A program made the translations under genes and the position numbers. The notes below the pieces were generated by a model that was not told where the DNA came from, searched no databases, and saw only the letters and a list, made by a program, of their open reading frames with translations. Below, piece after piece: positions 7,345 through 15,386 of a stretch of DNA of 64,000 bases. The DNA comes from JAAXHB01 sp965221635 (lineage in GTDB: Bacteria > Actinomycetota > Acidimicrobiia > Acidimicrobiales > Aldehydirespiratoraceae). Where the stretch lies: positions 806,001 through 870,000 of the forward strand of contig OZ244902.1 in the NCBI GenBank assembly GCA_965221635.1, written 5' to 3'. How positions within the stretch are numbered: the stretch's first letter is position 1; every line of letters begins with the position of its first letter.

Positions 7345-9390
7345 ATGACCATCACCGAGGACGCCCCCCTGGCACTCACTTCCGGCGACGCCGTGCGCAC
7401 GGTGCAACGCCCGCTGGGTGTGTTCACCCGCCCGCAGGCAGGCCGAGGCTGGCGTGACTGGCTCAGCACCGTCGATCACAAGCGCATCGGCATCCTCTAC
7501 GGCGTCTCCGCGATGTTCTTCTTCTTGGTGGGCGGAGTGCAGGCGCTGCTTATCCGTCTGCAGCTGGCCGTGCCGGAAGGTTCGGTGCTGTCCGCGGACG
7601 TCTACAACCAGGTGTACACCATGCACGGCGTCACCATGGTGTTCCTGTTCATCATGCCGCTCGCCGCGGCGTTCGCGAACTACTTCATCCCGCTGCAAAT
7701 CGGCGCCCGCGACGTTGCCTTCCCCCGTCTCAACGCCTTGTCGTTCTGGATCTGGCTTTCGGGCGCGATCTTCTTAAACACTTCGTGGATCGTGGGCGGT
7801 GGCGGAGCGGACTGCGGCTGGTTCTGCTACTCGCCCAACAGCGGCGTGGCGTTCTCACCAAGCCACGGGGTGGACTTCTACGCCATCGGTTTGCAGATCC
7901 TGGGCATCGCCTCGCTGGTGTCGTCGGTGAACCTGATCGTGACCTGCCTCAACATGCGGGCGCCGGGCATGACCCTGATGCGCATGCCGGTGCTCACCTG
8001 GATGCTGCTGATCACCCAGTTCTTGTTGCTGTTCGCGCTGCCGGTGATCACCGTGGCGTTGTTCCTGTTGATGTTCGAACGGCTCTTCGATGCGCCGTTC
8101 TTCAATCCCGACGCCGGTGGCGATCCGCTGCTGTGGCAGCACTTGTTCTGGATATTCGGCCATCCCGAGGTGTACATCATCATCCTGCCGAGCTTCGGGG
8201 TGATATCGGAGATCATTCCCACCTTCAGCCGCAAGCCGCTGTTCGGTTACGAGTTCATGGTGGCCTCCGGGATCGCCATCGGGTTCATGGGCTGGGGTGT
8301 GTGGGCGCACCACATGTTCGTGTCGGGCATCGGGCCGCTGTCGGTGGCAGCGTTCTCGCTGTCCACGATGTTCATTGCGGTGCCCACCGGGGTGAAGGTG
8401 CTCAACTGGCTGGCCACCATGTGGGGCGGACGATTAAGGTTCACCACGGCCATGAAGTTCGCGGTGGCGACCGTGGCCATGTTCACCATTGGTGGCCTGT
8501 CGGGCGTGACCCACTCCGTTGCCCCCGCAGACACACAGCAAACCGACACCTACTACATCGTGGCCCACTTCCACTACGTGATCTTCGGTGGCGGGGTGCT
8601 CGGCTTCTTCGCGGGGCTGTACTTCTGGTGGCCGAAAGTGTTCGGGCACTTCCTCAACGAACGCCTCGGCAGTTGGAATTTCTGGCTGATGCTGGTGGGC
8701 TTCAACCTCACCTTCGGGCCGATGCACATCATCGGCCTGCAGGGCATGTCACGGCGGATCGACACCTACGCCGCCGGTTACGGGTTCGAGTTGTGGAACA
8801 TGGTGGCCACCGTGGGGTCGTTCATGATCGCCGCGGGTGTGCTGTTCTTCATAATGAACGTTTGGAAATCCCGACGAGACGCGCCGCATCTGCCGCCACC
8901 GGGCCCCGACCCGTGGGACGCCCGCAGCCTTGAATGGATGCTTCCCTCGCCGGTGCCCACCCACAACTTCGACGAGGTGCCCAAAGTGCAAAGCCGTGAC
9001 GAGTGGTGGCATCGCAAGTACGCCGAGGACGACTCAGGCGAGGTGGTGCGCATTTCCAGCGCAGAGGACGCCGCCCAGTCCGGAACAGCAACGGGAGTAC
9101 ATCTGCCCTCGCCGTCGTTCTGGCCGTTGGCGGTGGCGGTGGGGTTGCCGCTGATCGGCTACGGCCTGATCTTCAACCTGTGGCTGGCGTTGTTGGGCGC
9201 GTTCATCACGGTCGCGTCGCTTTATTCGTGGGCCATGGAACCGGTGGACGACCCCGACGCCGCCCACGACCATCACGACGACGACAACGGCGGGCACAAC
9301 GGCAACAGCAACGGCGGACATGACGACGGGAGCGCCGGTGCGGTGGCCGCGGTTGGCGCCGGTGCGTCCACAAGCGAAGGCGACGGGTGA
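7345..9390 (+). CDS. ctaD: Cytochrome c oxidase subunit I with C-terminal extension
   Basis: Catalytic subunit carrying heme a and the heme a3-CuB centre. 681 residues. All ligands are present: heme a His in YTMHGVTM, CuB His in FGHPEVY (with cross-linking Tyr) and WAHHMF, and the two heme His in VAHFHYV. After the twelve core helices and a charged linker, residues ~585-645 add two more helices (SFWPLAVAVGLPLIGYGLIF and following), resembling a fused subunit IV-like segment, then a His/Asp/Asn-rich tail. Thirty bases after ctaC, which ends in a similar Asp/His-rich stretch. Confidence 0.97.
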   Translation: MTITEDAPLALTSGDAVRTVQRPLGVFTRPQAGRGWRDWLSTVDHKRIGILYGVSAMFFFLVGGVQALLIRLQLAVPEGSVLSADVYNQVYTMHGVTMVFLFIMPLAAAFANYFIPLQIGARDVAFPRLNALSFWIWLSGAIFLNTSWIVGGGGADCGWFCYSPNSGVAFSPSHGVDFYAIGLQILGIASLVSSVNLIVTCLNMRAPGMTLMRMPVLTWMLLITQFLLLFALPVITVALFLLMFERLFDAPFFNPDAGGDPLLWQHLFWIFGHPEVYIIILPSFGVISEIIPTFSRKPLFGYEFMVASGIAIGFMGWGVWAHHMFVSGIGPLSVAAFSLSTMFIAVPTGVKVLNWLATMWGGRLRFTTAMKFAVATVAMFTIGGLSGVTHSVAPADTQQTDTYYIVAHFHYVIFGGGVLGFFAGLYFWWPKVFGHFLNERLGSWNFWLMLVGFNLTFGPMHIIGLQGMSRRIDTYAAGYGFELWNMVATVGSFMIAAGVLFFIMNVWKSRRDAPHLPPPGPDPWDARSLEWMLPSPVPTHNFDEVPKVQSRDEWWHRKYAEDDSGEVVRISSAEDAAQSGTATGVHLPSPSFWPLAVAVGLPLIGYGLIFNLWLALLGAFITVASLYSWAMEPVDDPDAAHDHHDDDNGGHNGNSNGGHDDGSAGAVAAVGAGASTSEGDG

Positions 9391-9397
9391 TCCTGCG

Positions 9398-10075
9398 ATG
9401 ACCGATCAAGTGATCTCCGCCACGGCCGTTGCCCCCACGGGCGGCAACGGCGACGCAGCAGCCGCTGCAGCGTCGGATGCCGCCGACGCCTCGCACCACG
9501 ACGAGCACGCCACCACCACAGGCTTGTCCCACATCAAGCTGGCGATGTGGGTGTTCCTCGGCTCGGAGTGCCTGCTCTTCGGTGGGCTGGTGTCCACCTA
9601 CCTGCTGTACAAGACCCGCGGCAACGGCCAGACGCTGCCCACCGACGTGTTCGACATTCCCTTCACGTCGGTGAGTTCGTTCGTGCTGTTGATGAGTTCA
9701 CTCACGATGGTGTTGGCGTTGGCCGCGGTGAGTCGCGGCGACGACACCGGCGGGCGCACCTGGCTGCTGGCCACCGCCATGTTGGGCGCGGTGTTCGTGG
9801 GCGGGCAGGTGTACGAGTTCACCGCCTTCGTGCGTGAGGGCGTGGCGTTCACCACCAACCCGGCCAGCGCCGCCTTCTTCACGCTCACCGGCTTTCACGG
9901 CGTTCACGTGAGCCTGGGGATAGTGATGCTGATGTCGCTGTGGGTGGCGTCGCTGAAGGGCAAGCTCACCCAGCGAAACGCCGAGACCGTGGAAATTGTG
10001 GGTTTGTACTGGCACTTCGTGGACGTGGTGTGGATCTTCATCTTCACCGTGATCTACCTGATCCCAGCCGACTGA
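9398..10075 (+). CDS. ctaE: Cytochrome c oxidase subunit III
   Basis: 225-residue, seven-helix subunit that stabilises subunit I. Signature segments are MWVFLGSECLLFGGL, VGGQVYEFTAFV, FFTLTGFHGVHVSLG and YWHFVDVVWIFIFTVIYL, all typical of actinobacterial CtaE. The first ~38 residues are Ala/Asp/His-rich and not conserved. ATG 9398 is seven bases after ctaD, so the two are one transcript. Comparison with the gene at 4430 shows which subunit III features that paralogue has lost. Confidence 0.96.
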   Translation: MTDQVISATAVAPTGGNGDAAAAAASDAADASHHDEHATTTGLSHIKLAMWVFLGSECLLFGGLVSTYLLYKTRGNGQTLPTDVFDIPFTSVSSFVLLMSSLTMVLALAAVSRGDDTGGRTWLLATAMLGAVFVGGQVYEFTAFVREGVAFTTNPASAAFFTLTGFHGVHVSLGIVMLMSLWVASLKGKLTQRNAETVEIVGLYWHFVDVVWIFIFTVIYLIPAD

Positions 10076-10145
10076 CCCGCCCAGTCGCCGTCACCGCCGC
10101 CCGTCACCCGCCGATCGCCGGACTCAGAACCCGAGGGAGCCTCAC

Positions 10146-10529
10146 ATGAGCGAAACCGTTGTGGCCGAGCCAAACGCACAAGGCAACGACCACGCAACAG
10201 CAGGCGAGCCGGCACAACACGACAACGGCGGGCACAGCCACAGCGAGCACGGCCACGCCACCACCGCGGACTACGTGAAGATCGCCCTGGTGCTGGCAGG
10301 GCTCACCGCTCTGGAAGTGTTCACGTACTTCGAGTCGGTGCTGGACTGGGGTGTGGCACTGGTGCCGTCTCTGCTGGTGATGATGGTGTTGAAGTTCTAT
10401 TTGGTGGCGACCTGGTTCATGCATCTGCGCTTCGACAACAAGCTCTTCTCACGCATGTTCATGGCCGGGCTCGTGCTGGCCGTGGCCGTGTACCTGATAA
10501 CTCTCACAGCGTTCGAGTTCTTCGCCTAA
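10146..10529 (+). CDS. Cytochrome c oxidase subunit IV-like (CyoD/COX4 family)
   Basis: 127-residue membrane protein: a His-rich polar N-terminus (~38 residues), then three hydrophobic helices. The core includes YVKIALVLAGLTALEVFTYF and LKFYLVATWFMHLRFD, the pattern of prokaryotic COX4/CyoD proteins that help assemble the CuB site. A GAGGGAG ribosome-binding sequence precedes the ATG. It lies 70 bp after ctaE and completes the oxidase operon. Note that ctaD also carries its own C-terminal two-helix segment. Confidence 0.88.
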   Translation: MSETVVAEPNAQGNDHATAGEPAQHDNGGHSHSEHGHATTADYVKIALVLAGLTALEVFTYFESVLDWGVALVPSLLVMMVLKFYLVATWFMHLRFDNKLFSRMFMAGLVLAVAVYLITLTAFEFFA

Positions 10530-10693
10530 TTCGCGGCTCCACGCCGGTCATCCCGCTCCTGTGCCGGGTGTGAAATCACGCTGAATCGTCAACGCAAGCA
10601 CCTCGGAGATCGAACCTGAACTGGCCCGCTGATGTCGAATCGGACCTCAGGTGGAGGGGCGCCGGCACCACCACCAGACGGTCAAGGGCTAGG

Positions 10694-10699
10694 TAGCGT
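10694..10699 (+). promoter_or_regulatory. Predicted -10 hexamer of ctaG (leaderless type)
   Basis: TAGCGT, six bases before the ctaG ATG. The 176-bp gap between the subunit IV gene and ctaG thus probably holds a separate promoter. Confidence 0.5.
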
Positions 10700-10705
10700 G
10701 CAACC

Positions 10706-11644
10706 ATGAGCTTCGCGGCTTCGGTGGGGTGGCTGCCGCCATTTCAACCGCATCCCGAGGTGTGGCTGGCCATTGCCGGGCTGGTTGCTCTGGGCTTCTA
10801 CTCGGTGCGGGTGATCGGCCCGATCGCCATGAAGGGCCACTCCGGTGGGGGGCCTTCGGATGCGGCGCCGGTGATCGTGACCCGGGCCCAGAAGGTCTAC
10901 TTCACCGCCGCGGTGGTGGTGCTGTGGATTTCGGCGGACTGGCCGATGCACGACGTCTCCGAGGAGTACCTCTACTCGGTACACATGGTGCAGCACCTGC
11001 TGATCAGCTTCGTGGTGCCGCCGTTGCTTCTCCTTGCGGTGCCACAGTGGCTTGCCCGTCTGATCGTTCTGGACAAGTCGCCCACGTCGAGGATGCTGCG
11101 CAGGCTGTGCCATCCGGTGCTCGCGGCGGTGGCGTTCAACGCCGTGCAGGCGCTGTCGCATTGGGGTGCGGTGGTTGACCTTTCGGTGCGCAACGGGGCG
11201 TTCCACTACTCGATGCACCTGCTGGTGTTCGGCACCGCATTGTTGATGTGGATGCCGGTGCTGGGCCCGCTGCGCGAGCTGCACCTGTCCGAACCGGCCA
11301 AAATGGTGTACCTGTTCACCATGTCGATCGTGCCCACGGTGCCCGCCGCGTGGCTCACCTTCGCCGAAGGTGTGGTGTACCCGATCTACGGTCACGACAT
11401 CCGCCTGTGGGGCATGTCGGCCACCGCCGACCAGCAACTGGCAGGCGCAGTGATGAAGGTGGTGGGCGGAGGCCTGCTGTGGACGCTCATCGGCATCAGA
11501 TTCTTCCGCTGGTGCGGAGTTCAGCGCCGCGAGGAGGCCCTCCAGCGCCGCCTCCGCCACCGAAGCCCCGCACCAGGAACTCTCACCACAGCAGACGTGG
11601 AAGCAGAGTTCACCCGCCTAGGCCCACCCCCCAAAGAACCCTAG
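10706..11644 (+). CDS. ctaG: Cytochrome c oxidase assembly protein CtaG (caa3_CtaG family)
   Basis: 312-residue, seven-helix membrane protein involved in copper delivery to the oxidase. His-containing segments typical of this family are visible: WPMHDVSEEYLYSVHMVQHL in the second helix region, SMHLLVFGTALLMWMPV and the distal GHDIRLWGMSATADQQLAG. This is the bacillus/actinobacterial seven-helix family, unrelated to the single-helix proteobacterial CtaG. Its place directly after the caa3 operon supports the call. The last ~45 residues are a basic cytoplasmic tail. Confidence 0.93.
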   Translation: MSFAASVGWLPPFQPHPEVWLAIAGLVALGFYSVRVIGPIAMKGHSGGGPSDAAPVIVTRAQKVYFTAAVVVLWISADWPMHDVSEEYLYSVHMVQHLLISFVVPPLLLLAVPQWLARLIVLDKSPTSRMLRRLCHPVLAAVAFNAVQALSHWGAVVDLSVRNGAFHYSMHLLVFGTALLMWMPVLGPLRELHLSEPAKMVYLFTMSIVPTVPAAWLTFAEGVVYPIYGHDIRLWGMSATADQQLAGAVMKVVGGGLLWTLIGIRFFRWCGVQRREEALQRRLRHRSPAPGTLTTADVEAEFTRLGPPPKEP

Positions 11645-11754
11645 GCACCCCCGCCAAAGCCAACACTGACGCACGAAATTACGTCACGACGCTGGGGCGC
11701 GATCAGTTGATCCCTTGGTGATGGGGGTTGGGCGCGTGGGGGTGGGTTGGGCGT

Positions 11755-11760
11755 TACCTT
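11755..11760 (+). promoter_or_regulatory. Predicted -10 hexamer of serS (leaderless type)
   Basis: TACCTT, six bases before the serS ATG. No T-box-like leader is visible in the 122-bp gap. Confidence 0.5.
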
Positions 11761-11766
11761 CAGGGG

Positions 11767-13065
11767 ATGATCGATCTTCGACAAATCCGCGCGGAGCTTG
11801 AGGTGGTGAAGGCTGCGCTGGCTAGGCGAGGCGAACCGGTGGGGCCGCTCGACGAGGTGGCCGGCCACGACCGACGCCACCGGGAGCTCACCCACCAGGC
11901 CGACGAGCTGCGCGCCGAGATCAAGCAGATCTCGGCAGACGTTGGGGCGCTGCACCGCGACGGCCGGGCCGAGGAGGCCGCCGATCTGCAAGCACGCAGC
12001 CGCGAACTTGGCGCCAAGGTGGACGAGCTGAGCGCCGAGGCCGATCAGCTCGCCAGTTGGATCCGGCGGATCTTGCTGTTCGTGCCAAACCTTCCCTCCC
12101 CCGGCGCCCCCGACGGCGACGGCCCCGAACACAACGTGGAAGTGCGCAGCGTGGGGTACCCCGCGGACGGGCGCGACGCCTACGGCGAGCATCAGCGGGC
12201 GCCGCACTGGCACGTCGGCGATCAGCTCGGAATTTTGGACACCAAGCGGGCGGTGCGCATGTCGGGCGCCATGTTTGCCATGTATCGCGGCGCCGGCGCT
12301 CGGCTGGTGAGGGCGCTGATCGACTACGGCCTCGACCGCAACCGTGACCTCTACGAGGAGGTCCGCCCGCCCACCCTGGTGCGCACCGAGACGCTCACCA
12401 CCACCGGCCACCTGCCCAAGTTCTCCGACGACGCCTACCACCTCGAACGAGACGACCTCTGGGCCATCCCCACAGCCGAGGTGCCCCTCACCGCCATTTG
12501 TGCCGGCGAGATCATCGACGAAGCCGACCTGCCGATGCGCCTGATGGGGCACACGTCTTGCTTTCGGCGCGAGGCCGGCTCGGCCGGGCGTGACACCCGT
12601 GGGCTTCTGCGGGTACACGAGTTCGACAAGGTGGAGTTGTACGCGTTCTGCACCCCCGAACAAGCCGCCGACATGCACGCCGAGATACTCGACCGGGCCG
12701 AGCAGGCCGTGGCCGATCTCGGCCTCGCCTACCGCATCATCGACCTTTGCGCAGCCGATTTGGGCGCCGCGTCGGCTCGCACGTTCGACATCGAGGTCTA
12801 CGCCCCCGGTGCGGATCGCTGGCTGGAGGTGTCGAGCATTTCGTGGTGTGGCGACTACCAGACCCGCCGGGCCAACATCCGCTACCGCCCGTCGGACGGG
12901 GGGCGCCCGCAGATGGCTCACAGCCTCAACGGCTCGGGCCTGGCGGTTCCCCGAGTGTGGGCAGCCATCGTGGAGACCTACCGCCAACCCGACGGCTCGG
13001 TGGCCATCCCTGAGGCCCTGGTGGACTACATGGGCGGCATCACCGAGATCCCAGCCCCGTCGTAG
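11767..13065 (+). CDS. serS: Seryl-tRNA synthetase
   Basis: Cytoplasmic class II aminoacyl-tRNA synthetase charging tRNA-Ser. 432 residues: MIDLRQIRAE start, an N-terminal antiparallel coiled coil (about 25-100) that contacts the tRNA long variable arm, then the catalytic core. Motif 2 is around GHTSCFRREAGSAGRDTRGL with HEFDKVELY after it; motif 3 is LNGSGLAVPRVWAAIVE. The serine/ATP-site stretch WIPTAEVPLT-type reads WAIPTAEVPLTA here. An in-frame start upstream at 11728 was rejected because the conserved N-terminus and the hexamer spacing fit 11767. Confidence 0.97.
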   Translation: MIDLRQIRAELEVVKAALARRGEPVGPLDEVAGHDRRHRELTHQADELRAEIKQISADVGALHRDGRAEEAADLQARSRELGAKVDELSAEADQLASWIRRILLFVPNLPSPGAPDGDGPEHNVEVRSVGYPADGRDAYGEHQRAPHWHVGDQLGILDTKRAVRMSGAMFAMYRGAGARLVRALIDYGLDRNRDLYEEVRPPTLVRTETLTTTGHLPKFSDDAYHLERDDLWAIPTAEVPLTAICAGEIIDEADLPMRLMGHTSCFRREAGSAGRDTRGLLRVHEFDKVELYAFCTPEQAADMHAEILDRAEQAVADLGLAYRIIDLCAADLGAASARTFDIEVYAPGADRWLEVSSISWCGDYQTRRANIRYRPSDGGRPQMAHSLNGSGLAVPRVWAAIVETYRQPDGSVAIPEALVDYMGGITEIPAPS

Positions 13066-13153
13066 GCGCCGCGCCGTCTGCGCCGCCGCGGCGCATGTGG
13101 CGGTTGGGATACGTTGACCGGTTCAGTGGTTGAGCGACCAAAGGAGGTTTCGG

Positions 13154-13795
13154 GTGCCGGGCGAGCTTCAGTACATCGACGCGGTGCGCGAGGTGGTGAA
13201 ACCCGAGAAGTTCGGTTCGGAGCACCCGATGCGGGAGGTCACCGAACAGGTCGCCGCCGGGCAATGGTCGCCGCAGCGGGCCGCTTTCGTCACCAGCGCC
13301 TTCGATGAGCTAAGCGTGGGATGGCACGCCGACCACACGAGCGAACTGCGCCTCGCCGCCCTCGAGGACGCACTTGAGCGGGGCGGGATCGACTCGGGTC
13401 GACTGGTGGAACTCGGCTGCGGCACTGGCGCCGGCACCGAACGGATCGCCACACGACAGCCACTGGCGGCAGCCATCGACCTGTCGCCCAAAATGCTGGC
13501 CTGCGCGGATCGGTCGCTGGCGCCGTACCTGCGGGCCGACTGCAGCAGCCTGCCGATCAAAACCGGCTCGGTGGACGTGCTGGTGTTGGTGAACATGTTT
13601 CTGTTCGCCGGCGAAGCCGCCCGGGTGCTAGCCCCCACCGGTCAGTTCGTGTGGATCAACACCATGGACGACGAGACACCCATCTACCTCCCTCCAGAAA
13701 CCGTGCTGGAACTGCTGCCGGGGCGCTGGAGCGCCACCGCCAGCCGTGCCGGCACCGGAATATGGATGGTCGCCCGCCGCCACCGGACTGGTTGA
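13154..13795 (+). CDS. SAM-dependent methyltransferase-like protein
   Basis: 213 residues. Motif I, LVELGCGTGAGTE (about residues 87-99), and the following acidic strand end AAIDLSPKML identify a class I Rossmann methyltransferase fold; a later LRADCSSLPIKTGSVDVLV matches motif II/III. The C-terminal substrate half is short. The start is the GTG at 13154, because a strong AAGGAGG (13141-13147) lies six bases upstream; the in-frame TTG at 13130 lacks one. Substrate unknown; it follows serS by 88 bp with its own ribosome-binding site. Confidence 0.8.
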   Translation: MPGELQYIDAVREVVKPEKFGSEHPMREVTEQVAAGQWSPQRAAFVTSAFDELSVGWHADHTSELRLAALEDALERGGIDSGRLVELGCGTGAGTERIATRQPLAAAIDLSPKMLACADRSLAPYLRADCSSLPIKTGSVDVLVLVNMFLFAGEAARVLAPTGQFVWINTMDDETPIYLPPETVLELLPGRWSATASRAGTGIWMVARRHRTG

Positions 13796-13809
13796 GGCTT
13801 GCCTGTTGG

Positions 13810-13825
13810 GCCCCGATGGCGGGGC
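13810..13825. terminator. Stem-loop between convergent genes
   Basis: Perfect 6-bp GC stem GCCCCG/CGGGGC with loop ATGG, in the 72-bp space between the methyltransferase and the convergent crcB pair. No T-run on either side, so it may act as a weak or Rho-assisted terminator. Confidence 0.4.
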
Positions 13826-13867
13826 TCGTGTCCGGGGGTGGCGCTTCGTTCGGGGGTTGAGTTGGGC

Positions 13868-14194
13868 TCAGCCGGCCAGGGTTAGACCTGCCCAGGCGGC
13901 GCCCAGGCCTCCGACGAGGGTTGCCGACAGGTATGCCACGGCCTTCAGGGGCGCGGTCATGGCCAGGTGGCGCAGCTCGGCGGCAAGCGTGGACAACGTT
14001 GTGAGCGTTCCCAGCCCGCCTGCGCCCGCAACCGTCACTGCGGGGGCTCCGGCACCGGCGAGCAGCCCCAGCGCGAAGGCACCGGTCACGTTCACCAGAA
14101 GCGTTCCCAACACCGAGGGCAACAGACGCCCGGCCTGCCACCGGATCAGCGCCCCAAGGGCGGCCGCGCCCACGAAACCCGCCGCCACAATCAT
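13868..14194 (-). CDS. crcB: CrcB/Fluc fluoride channel subunit, divergent copy
   Basis: 108-residue, four-helix membrane protein of the Fluc family, which exports toxic fluoride as dual-topology dimers. The conserved LLVNVTGAFALG is present. In the third-helix motif, normally GGxTTFSTF, this copy reads GTLTTLSTL, replacing both ion-contacting Phe positions by Leu. Its ATG overlaps the stop of the upstream crcB by four bases, so the two are co-translated. This is the arrangement known for heterodimeric Fluc pairs. Confidence 0.93.
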   Translation of the reverse strand: MIVAAGFVGAAALGALIRWQAGRLLPSVLGTLLVNVTGAFALGLLAGAGAPAVTVAGAGGLGTLTTLSTLAAELRHLAMTAPLKAVAYLSATLVGGLGAAWAGLTLAG

Positions 14195-14670
14195 CCCGCC
14201 GCCACTCCTTGAGGCGGGTCGGGTGGGGTGCGGGATTTGCTTGACGACTCTGACTCCCAGCCGGCCTGGCCGGCCAGCCAGACGCCCAGAGCCACTGCCA
14301 CTGTTGCAGTGGCCACCGACGCCCCCACGAAGCCGGTAGCGGAGGCCAACGATCCGTCGCTGCCGATTTGCACTGCTGCCACCGCGAACGCGGAGAAGGT
14401 GGTGAGCCCGCCGCAGAATCCGACCCCCAGCCCCAGCCTCACAAGTTCACGGGCGCCGGATGCGGTCACCACGAGCACAGCCCCGAGCAGCAGCGACCCG
14501 GCGGTGTTCACGGTGAGCAGCGCCAGCGCTTGAGTCCATCCAGCCTCGCCGTTGGCGTTCAGCCACTCGGTGATCACCCAGCGCAGCACAGCGCCCGCCA
14601 CGCCCCCGACGGCCACCACAACGGCCTGCACGAGCCGGGTGGGCACACCGACAGCGCTCCGGGCGTTCAC
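14191..14670 (-). CDS. crcB: CrcB/Fluc fluoride channel subunit, canonical copy
   Basis: 159 residues; four helices followed by a ~30-residue polar tail. It keeps the full family motifs: LRWVITEWLN near the N-terminus, LLTVNTAGSLLLG, and GFCGGLTTFSAFA with both Phe positions intact. GTG start at 14668-14670. It is the first gene of the pair and is divergent from pdxH. I see no guanidine- or fluoride-riboswitch-like leader in the 26-bp space upstream. Confidence 0.95.
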   Translation of the reverse strand: MNARSAVGVPTRLVQAVVVAVGGVAGAVLRWVITEWLNANGEAGWTQALALLTVNTAGSLLLGAVLVVTASGARELVRLGLGVGFCGGLTTFSAFAVAAVQIGSDGSLASATGFVGASVATATVAVALGVWLAGQAGWESESSSKSRTPPDPPQGVAAG

Positions 14671-14678
14671 GCAGGCTC

Positions 14679-14688
14679 AGCGTAGAGT
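14679..14688. promoter_or_regulatory. Overlapping divergent -10 hexamers (crcB minus strand, pdxH plus strand)
   Basis: Plus strand TAGAGT (14683-14688) lies eight bases before the pdxH GTG. Minus strand TACGCT (14684-14679) lies eight bases before the crcB GTG. The two hexamers share two base pairs, so both promoters cannot easily be occupied at once. Confidence 0.45.
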
Positions 14689-14696
14689 CGGCGACC

Positions 14697-15386
14697 GTGG
14701 GAGACGACAACCAATCGCAGGCCAATGACCTGGCCGCCATGCGGGAAAGCTACGACAAGCACGGGCTGAGCCGGGCCGATCTGGCCGCCGAGCCGATTGC
14801 CCAGTTCCGGAACTGGTTTGGTGACTGGGTTGCGTCAAAGCCCTACGACGTGAACGCCGTGATCCTGGCCACGGTGGACGCCCAAGGGTTGCCTCACGCT
14901 CGGGCGGTGCTGCTGAAGGGTCTCGATGAGCGGGGTTTCGTGTTCCACACCAATCGACGATCCGACAAGGGACACCAACTGGAGGAATCCGGCAACGCCG
15001 CGTTGTGTTTCCTGTGGCACCCGCTGGAACGCCAGGTGCGGGTGACGGGCACCGTGGAGCACCTGCCCGACGACGAGAGCGACACCTACTTCGCGTCGAG
15101 GCCACGAGGAGCGCAAGTGGGGGCTTGGGCGTCGCCGCAGTCTGAGGTGATCTCCGGGCGGGCCGAACTGGAGAGCCTCACCGCCGAGACCGACAGCCGA
15201 TTCGGCGACTCGCCCATTCCACGGCCTCCGCACTGGGGCGGTTATCTGGTGCGCCCCACCAGCATTGAGTTCTGGCAGGGGCGTCGCAGCCGCCTGCATG
15301 ACCGTTTGCGCTACAGCCGCGACCCCGCCGAAACGAACCTGCCCACCGACCAGTCCACCTGGATCATCGAGCGCCTCGCCCCCTAA
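14697..15386 (+). CDS. pdxH: Pyridoxamine/pyridoxine 5'-phosphate oxidase
   Basis: FMN enzyme oxidising PNP/PMP to pyridoxal 5'-phosphate. 229 residues. Family features: YDVNAVILATVDAQGLPHAR, VLLKGLDERGFVFHTNRRSDKG (FMN phosphate contacts), WHPLERQVRVTG, WASPQSEVI, and the C-terminal signature FWQGRRSRLHDRLRYSR followed by WIIERLAP. Length and order are standard. Its stop codon overlaps the stop of the convergent ccdA gene (CTAA at 15383-15386). Confidence 0.97.
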   Translation: MGDDNQSQANDLAAMRESYDKHGLSRADLAAEPIAQFRNWFGDWVASKPYDVNAVILATVDAQGLPHARAVLLKGLDERGFVFHTNRRSDKGHQLEESGNAALCFLWHPLERQVRVTGTVEHLPDDESDTYFASRPRGAQVGAWASPQSEVISGRAELESLTAETDSRFGDSPIPRPPHWGGYLVRPTSIEFWQGRRSRLHDRLRYSRDPAETNLPTDQSTWIIERLAP

